This document shows, piece after piece, positions 60,201 to 64,000 of a DNA stretch of 64,000 nucleotides. The translations under genes were made by a program, and so were the position numbers. The notes under the pieces are model-generated. The model made no database searches, had not been told where the DNA came from, and saw only the letters and a program-made list of their open reading frames with translations. Within the stretch, counting starts at the first letter, position 1, and each line of letters begins with the position of its first letter. Source of the stretch: Lacibacter sp. H407 (GTDB lineage: Bacteria > Bacteroidota > Bacteroidia > Chitinophagales > Chitinophagaceae); the NCBI RefSeq assembly GCF_037892605.1, contig NZ_JBBKTU010000001.1, positions 1 to 64,000 of the forward strand, read 5' to 3'.

Positions 60201-62213
60201 AATCACCGAACGTTGCACCACTTCTTCTTCGTTGCTCTTCATCTGCACCGGCGGGCCACGCCCCTGCGCATCATGCATTTCATGATCGTGAAATTCACTA
60301 TCCTGATTCAAAGAACTGTTGTCGGTTTTTGTTTGAATTCCGTGTGCAGCTGCGGCAGTTGAAATTGTTTTATTTGCAACAGCTTCGTCGTGTATGAATT
60401 CATCCGCTTGTTTTTTCTGTACCTGGTTTACCGGGCCTGCATTTATTTTTTCCTCTTCTTTAATCTCCTCTTCTTTTTTCTGTAGCTCATTCTTCTCTTC
60501 CGATTTTTGAATTGTCTGAGCTGTTGTTTGCAATCCCTGCGTTGCATCTACACTCCAATTACTCAATTCCTGTTTCGCCTGAATATTGGTTTCATGTTCG
60601 TCACCGGGTTCTTCTTTCCGTTCGAGCAGCACTGCTTCGTTTCGTAATTCAGCTAATGTTTTCGGCACTTCCGGAACAGCAGTTGTTTCACCATCGCCCA
60701 AAGCACCTGTCATGATCAATAACGGATCAAAGAAAGCTGTCCATTCACTCAGCGGATGATCTTTTGTTTGCACTTGTCCGCCAAGGTTATCTTCACCTGC
60801 TGTATTTCCATTCACAGTTTTAACGGTGTTGCCGTTTACACTTTCAACAATTGCAAAATGTGAAAATGCATTTCGATAAGCAATATCACCCGGCAATGGC
60901 ATGGTACCGGGAGCACGTGCAGCTTCGGGCTTGATCATGCGTTCGCCCAATTTCCATTTCGGCATAGGCACTCCGCTTTTATTCAAAGCCCAGAACACAA
61001 AAATGCCACACCAGCTTGGCATCGCATCTCTTGATCCTGTTTTTGTACCCATCATTCCGCTGCGGTCTGTTTTGCTGGTAGTATCAACTACCATCACACC
61101 ATGCTGCTCACGTTTCTTTTTAATATCCTGTTCTGCTACTGCACCTTTTACAGCGCTACCTCCTCCACTCACTATCATTTCTTCACCAAACGTTGTTTTA
61201 AAAATTTCAACCAGATGTTCCCATCCGGTTCTGTTACCATCGGCCTGTGGTTTATTCGCATCAATTTTTCCTTCAACTGTTTTTGCTTTTTCAACGGCAT
61301 TGGTTAATTGCGAAGGAACGCCTGTGGCGCTTCGCTGAATTATTTGTTTACGTGCAACTGATTTTGTTGCGACTGTGGTTGGAGCATGCGAATGACTCGC
61401 ACCTTGCTGAATAGTGTGTGTAAGTTCATGTGCAAGCAACGTTCCTCCGGCAGATGTATTCGGCGAATACTTACCGGCATTGAAATAGATATCATTGCCA
61501 TGCGTGAATGCCTGTGCATGAATAGTACTGCTCAGGTTTTCGGCATAGCTGCCTGTGTGAATACGTACGCCGCTGAAATCAGCACCGAAACGACTTTCCA
61601 TAAATTGTTTGGTACCGGATGGCAACGCAGTTCCTGCTCCTTTGGAAGAAGAAAGATTTTGTGCAAACGATCCTTGTATAGAGCCTGCCGGCGGGCCCCT
61701 GCCACTGCGTTGAATAACATCGGAATGATAAACGGATAATTCTTTTCGGTCAATTGAATAATCAGTATCAGTTGCTGCATTTGTATGATCAAAAGAAGAT
61801 GGAGTTTCTTCACTTCGTTGAATCATCCGGAAAAGTTTGGCTTGTGCTGTTTCTTCTTTTTCGCAGTCTGTGCATTTGCGTTGAATACTGATCACCGGTG
61901 CCTCCTGCTTTGCCTGGAGTTGCTCTTCCTGTTCCTCCTTCCGCTGCACATCCTTTTCATCGTTTGATGCGATTGATGGAACGGTGTCGGGCATGCGCAT
62001 TACCTGCTCGGCCACTGTATCGGCTTCTTTTTCCTGCGGATCATCGGGACTGCTTACCGAAAGTTTTGCCTGTATTGCTGACGAAAAAAAAGAGGGACTT
62101 TCTTTCGCACCAAAAAACGATTCTTCACCTGCTTTCCGAAAGAAGGATTGCCCCGGCTGCTGTTGCTGCCGTTGCACATGCACATTCGTTGTTTTTTCTG
62201 CAGATGAAAACAC
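57219..62213 (-). CDS. Giant DUF4157-CHAP-repeat-HNH eCIS effector
   Basis: A 1664-residue protein. 1-75: SFF motifs (23, 32, 41) and the AIQAKLSV...EKEADTVAEQVMRMP eCIS leader. 113-120: QRKCTDC. About 193-270: DUF4157 with HELTH (262-266). About 330-500: a CHAP-like domain with Cys402 (PSWCGIFVFW) and His452 (FSHFAIVE). 530-670: Glu/Lys-rich linker with many IQ/VQ motifs. 711-1135: three ~140-residue helical repeats. About 1140-1440: long amphipathic helical region. 1580-1664: C-terminal HNH nuclease (KANVDHIYPRAKGGSNS, NAQVISRADNLRKSD). No immunity gene was recognised. Likely a toxin delivered by the neighbouring injection system. Confidence 0.87.
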   Translation of the reverse strand: MFSSAEKTTNVHVQRQQQQPGQSFFRKAGEESFFGAKESPSFFSSAIQAKLSVSSPDDPQEKEADTVAEQVMRMPDTVPSIASNDEKDVQRKEEQEEQLQAKQEAPVISIQRKCTDCEKEETAQAKLFRMIQRSEETPSSFDHTNAATDTDYSIDRKELSVYHSDVIQRSGRGPPAGSIQGSFAQNLSSSKGAGTALPSGTKQFMESRFGADFSGVRIHTGSYAENLSSTIHAQAFTHGNDIYFNAGKYSPNTSAGGTLLAHELTHTIQQGASHSHAPTTVATKSVARKQIIQRSATGVPSQLTNAVEKAKTVEGKIDANKPQADGNRTGWEHLVEIFKTTFGEEMIVSGGGSAVKGAVAEQDIKKKREQHGVMVVDTTSKTDRSGMMGTKTGSRDAMPSWCGIFVFWALNKSGVPMPKWKLGERMIKPEAARAPGTMPLPGDIAYRNAFSHFAIVESVNGNTVKTVNGNTAGEDNLGGQVQTKDHPLSEWTAFFDPLLIMTGALGDGETTAVPEVPKTLAELRNEAVLLERKEEPGDEHETNIQAKQELSNWSVDATQGLQTTAQTIQKSEEKNELQKKEEEIKEEEKINAGPVNQVQKKQADEFIHDEAVANKTISTAAAAHGIQTKTDNSSLNQDSEFHDHEMHDAQGRGPPVQMKSNEEEVVQRSVIDDALSYVSTSSLLGCVDITSFNDTSACVLRKARDVAMHIPGYKALRVVLGRDPITGDDVIRNGHNFIEAAFDIMPGGELLHQKLDEQHQLDAAAEWIDGRIADLETIVNDLFSEFDQFWNELELLDLRSPTTVIRNGAAIVLRFINRIIDFAVSAAGELLEMVKQFLLEKIVDFIKEHTNAYPLLTVILGEDPVTKQQVDRNGTNILNALLELGGEEGIQQRTQMQETGTFQKVVDYIDEGIAVFSDLYNSIVQNFSAIWDRVTIDALMNPVDTFRSIYDTFADPINRVLDFVIRVGTEILKLIKEVLMLRLSAWARTVRGYSLITVIIGEDPFTHEAVPFTIENVIKGFFSLMEGGEEQYNQLKETGAIDRTVAKITAAVNRLNMTPAAIIQLFIDLWNSFSIHDLMDPVGAFRRILATFGEPIGRLIAFVITIVKIVIEAILIVMNFPFDLINNIITRAMAAFDRIKRDPVAFLKNLLRAIKQGFIQFFDNILQHLIQGLVGWLMSELRDAGVPELSDLSLRGVIAWVLEVLGISMEKIWEKLAAHPRIGPQRVARIRGMINTLDGIWTFIKDVQERGMAAIWDKIQEQLSNLWNTILDAVKNWVMEQIINRMVARLLSMLDPTGIMAVVNSAIAIYSAIQSFIKYLREMLEVVNSFVNGVAEIAEGNITTAANYLERTMARAMPVVIGFLANQVGLSGIGRRVGEMIERAREMVDEALTWLVNRAVDTGMNLLDRVMGRAEPAAPDSARVRSFPDADEAVPFMMGDEHHELRWTSRGGVIEITMSSDLRILLPLYLSRAIEQLNEMPSFQGKPRIRRNLDHALRQVDDNAIDRYIEDWNTSQVGGTRARSQPEFIREKLLRAVEPLQDLSVGDRKIPAIVGLFDLLNKNTSMPGPYSSIADPTNVAPFNDFTTSQKRAVLNANMTNHGGQLVSDCNPSEVLHDNDPNDSLKANVDHIYPRAKGGSNSYSNAQVISRADNLRKSDTMEGCP
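58809..60083 (-). repeat. Three ~140-residue protein repeats inside the eCIS effector
   Basis: Residues 711-850, 851-991 and 992-1135 align. Each starts with a Y-x-x-L-x-V-[IL]-[IL]-G-[ER]-D-P-[IVF]-T motif (GYKALRVVLGRDPIT, AYPLLTVILGEDPVT, GYSLITVIIGEDPFT), then a gge/ggeLL turn, and in the last two a later [MN]-[DN]-P-V segment and long helices. Repeat DNA identity is low, so the expansion is old. Confidence 0.75.
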
Positions 62214-62224
62214 GTTTTCGGAAG

Positions 62225-62295
62225 TTGAAAATTGAAAATAAAAAATCGAAAATCAAAACAGCATTCATCACTGATCATTCATTACTCATCATTTG
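62225..62295. repeat. Heptad tract 6 between two eCIS genes
   Basis: Five A-rich 7-bp units (TTGAAAA, TTGAAAA, TAAAAAA, TCGAAAA, TCAAAAC; 62225-62259), a 1-bp slip, then five TCA-type units (GCATTCA, TCACTGA, TCATTCA, TTACTCA, TCATTTG; 62261-62295). The stop codon of the peptidoglycan-binding gene (62289-62291) lies inside the last units. It fills the gap upstream of the giant effector. Confidence 0.7.
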
Positions 62296-63041
62296 TATTC
62301 AATAAATCCTCTGTTGATCTTTGCAATTTTTCGTTGCAGCCGAAATACACCAATACCATTTCTGCTGCCTGCATTATTACTGTTGCCTTCAATAGTATGT
62401 ACAAATCCACCTTCTACTTTTTCGATAATACCGGTATGACCTGAACTACCTCCCGTATTCATCATAAAAATATGTCCGGGTTTAATGAGCGATGGTTTGT
62501 CAACTGCTTCAGCAGTCAATATTTTTTTTCCTTTGGTTTTATTCCAATGCGTCATCACATGACCTGTTTTTACCAATGGATTTGCTCTGCCATTTTTAAC
62601 GGCTGCTTTATCAAAACACCAATATACAAATGCTGCACACCAGAATAAACCCGGCGGTAAACCTACGCTGGCAAGATATTGATTGACGATCGGTCCTTTG
62701 TTGCTGCCAGGGGGATCTTCCATTACTCCTAGCTGGCTGATGGCAACGTTCACTGCTTCCGTCAAAAGTTGATTTGGTGCGGTATCTGTTACTACAATTG
62801 TATCAGTACCAAATAATGCGGCCCATGTAAGAGAGCCAACCTGTCCATCCACTTCCAATGGATTTCCAAACTGATCCATGTGCGTAGCCTGAAAAAGTTT
62901 TATTGCATTTTTCGTTTTGGCTGCATACACACCTGTTCCCTGCAGATCGCCGATGTGTAACTCCATCAGTTTTTTCTGAATGGCTTTTACAATTGCTGTA
63001 TTTGCCTCTCCTTCTTTAATGATCCGGTTTGGGTATTTCAT
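62289..63041 (-). CDS. Peptidoglycan-binding CHAP hydrolase of the eCIS locus
   Basis: A 250-residue protein without a signal peptide. Residues 10-80: PG_binding_1-type helical domain (AIQKKLMELHIG, GVYAAKTKNAIKLFQ, VDGQVGSLTWAALFG). Residues about 92-240: CHAP amidase/endopeptidase fold with Cys135 (LFWCAAFVYW) and His202 (SGHTGIIE), then HTIEGNSNNAG. The CHAP part is clearly related to that in the giant effector. Lacking a signal, it may be released or injected with the particle, or help free eCIS particles by lysis. It lies between the tape-measure and effector genes. Confidence 0.85.
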   Translation of the reverse strand: MKYPNRIIKEGEANTAIVKAIQKKLMELHIGDLQGTGVYAAKTKNAIKLFQATHMDQFGNPLEVDGQVGSLTWAALFGTDTIVVTDTAPNQLLTEAVNVAISQLGVMEDPPGSNKGPIVNQYLASVGLPPGLFWCAAFVYWCFDKAAVKNGRANPLVKTGHVMTHWNKTKGKKILTAEAVDKPSLIKPGHIFMMNTGGSSGHTGIIEKVEGGFVHTIEGNSNNAGSRNGIGVFRLQRKIAKINRGFIEYK

Positions 63042-63056
63042 GTTTTATCGTTTTGG

Positions 63057-64000
63057 TTAATGAATCCATTCCGTTTTCAACATCTGTTCCATCCATGGTA
63101 ATTTGATCATGGACATATTCCAGGGCAGATGCTGTAATAACATATCGTAGGGTTGCTGTTCAACCTGTAACAGCCATTCACTTCCATTGTAACTGAGTTT
63201 TCCATTGCGTTGCAAAAACGATTGCCGCAAACCTTCCAGCGATGTGTTTTGCAAAATATTCCAGTATTCAATTACTGATAACAATACTTCGTCTGCTTCT
63301 TTCCGTAACACTTTTGTGATACGAAAGCTTCCTGTGTGCACCGGCTTCGTAACAGCTAATCCGCAAAGTATTTTTGGAAGCGCCAGATCATACTCCTGTA
63401 TTTTATCATTTCCTGTAACCATATATTGCAACAGGCAAGTTGCTTTCTGATGATCTGAAATTGATTGATCCGATACCAGTTTTAGTTTCTCAAAGAATGC
63501 AGGTAAAAACGCTGCAGCAATTACAAGTCCTGCATTGGAAATAAAAACCGGTTCGCCCAGCGATTGCTGCAATTCCTGCATATCCAACAGGTCCTGCCCT
63601 TGCTGTATTAACTTCTGTATTCTGAATTTCCTGGCTTCGTTTTTATACCGTGTTGATTTCTTTTCTGCCGATAACTCTGTCTGTAATGCAAGCAATCGTT
63701 TTGATTGAAACTGAAGTTCTGCCACCACTTCAATTACCGAAGGATCGATGAGTGCTTTTTTATGAATGGATTGTGCAAGTTCCTGTTTGATCTGAACAGG
63801 ATCAGCAGTTGGTGAAAGATTCAGCAAAAACGCTTTGTACACCACCTGCCGCATATAATAGTAATTATGAACAATGGCAATTTTCATAAGCAGCTGCAAA
63901 TCATGAATGAGCTTCAAATAAAGAGGCGGACGTTGCTCGTTATAGGAATTAAACAATTCAACAGTTGATTGAAACGGGATCAACTGCATCAACCGTTCCC
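63057..64000 (-). CDS. Contractile injection system tape-measure protein (C-terminal part)
   Basis: Open to the window edge. Frame continuous through 64000, so only the last ~314 codons are seen. The C-terminus carries the CIS tape-measure signature: LEGLRQSFLQRNGKLSYN, LQVEQQPYDMLLQHLPWNMSMIKLPWM, EQMLKTEW (about the last 60 residues). Such proteins set inner-tube length in eCIS and related contractile particles. Its position directly upstream of the peptidoglycan hydrolase and effector anchors the eCIS call. An apparent start at 63992 (TTG) is not the true start. Confidence 0.82.
   Translation of the reverse strand, partial: ERLMQLIPFQSTVELFNSYNEQRPPLYLKLIHDLQLLMKIAIVHNYYYMRQVVYKAFLLNLSPTADPVQIKQELAQSIHKKALIDPSVIEVVAELQFQSKRLLALQTELSAEKKSTRYKNEARKFRIQKLIQQGQDLLDMQELQQSLGEPVFISNAGLVIAAAFLPAFFEKLKLVSDQSISDHQKATCLLQYMVTGNDKIQEYDLALPKILCGLAVTKPVHTGSFRITKVLRKEADEVLLSVIEYWNILQNTSLEGLRQSFLQRNGKLSYNGSEWLLQVEQQPYDMLLQHLPWNMSMIKLPWMEQMLKTEWIH

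Noticed and set aside
1-64000. tRNA or rRNA genes
   Set aside because: No T-arm-like GTTCRANNC with matching acceptor stem and no rRNA-like sequence was seen in the gaps.

Overview
This window looks like a chromosomal segment of a Bacteroidota bacterium, most likely family Chitinophagaceae. The evidence is AT-rich DNA, promoters of the Bacteroidetes type (TTG, a 17-23 bp gap, then TAnnTTTG), a PorW/SprE-type component of the type IX secretion system, an N-terminal fragment of a large secreted repeat protein, a SusC-like regulatory domain on the TonB receptor, a mitochondrial-type citrate synthase, and families largely confined to this phylum (HYC_CC_PP, DUF4954, Porin_10). No rRNA, tRNA, transposase, prophage or CRISPR array was recognised.

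Layout. 0-12 kb: start of a large secreted protein (open at the left edge), a glutamine cyclotransferase lipoprotein, a PyrR-like phosphoribosyltransferase, and the two halves of an HdrD/GlpC-like iron-sulfur oxidoreductase separated by about 6.5 kb. That gap holds LysE, NRDE, DinB, a YHS-DoxX-YceI operon with a Crp/Fnr regulator, and two paralogous membrane-anchored ATP-grasp proteins. 12-19 kb: a repeat-bearing exported protein behind a long double-promoter leader, a DUF4412-like protein, and argS. 17-24 kb: a metal-linked block with a TonB receptor under a DtxR/MntR-like palindrome, an outer-membrane protein, two HMA proteins (one with a metallothionein-like tail), HYC_CC_PP and a putative porin. 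24-44 kb: mostly housekeeping and envelope genes (purine nucleoside phosphorylase, sucC, SprT-like, bactofilin, AtpZ, PorW, PBP1A, glmS, DUF4954, citrate synthase, LptG). 44.4-48.8 kb: a compact four-gene biosynthetic operon of an AurF-type diiron oxygenase, a KASIII/OleA-like condensing enzyme, an AMP-dependent ligase and an OleD-like reductase. 48.7-54.6 kb: tgt, a glycosyltransferase, rsmG, a LuxR-type response regulator and an M1 peptidase.

54.7-64 kb (minus strand, open at the right edge) is the most striking part. It is the distal end of an extracellular contractile injection system (eCIS) locus: a CIS tape-measure protein (C-terminal part), a peptidoglycan-binding CHAP hydrolase, a 1664-residue DUF4157-CHAP-repeat-HNH effector, a second DUF4157 protein with two HExxH motifs, and an AAA+ ATPase. 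The two DUF4157 proteins share N-terminal SFF motifs and a QRK-C-x2-C signature that could serve as a loading tag.

A second, genome-level observation is a set of six intergenic tracts made of degenerate 7-bp units (period exactly seven, sequence different from tract to tract), often starting at a stop codon. I know of no established function for them.
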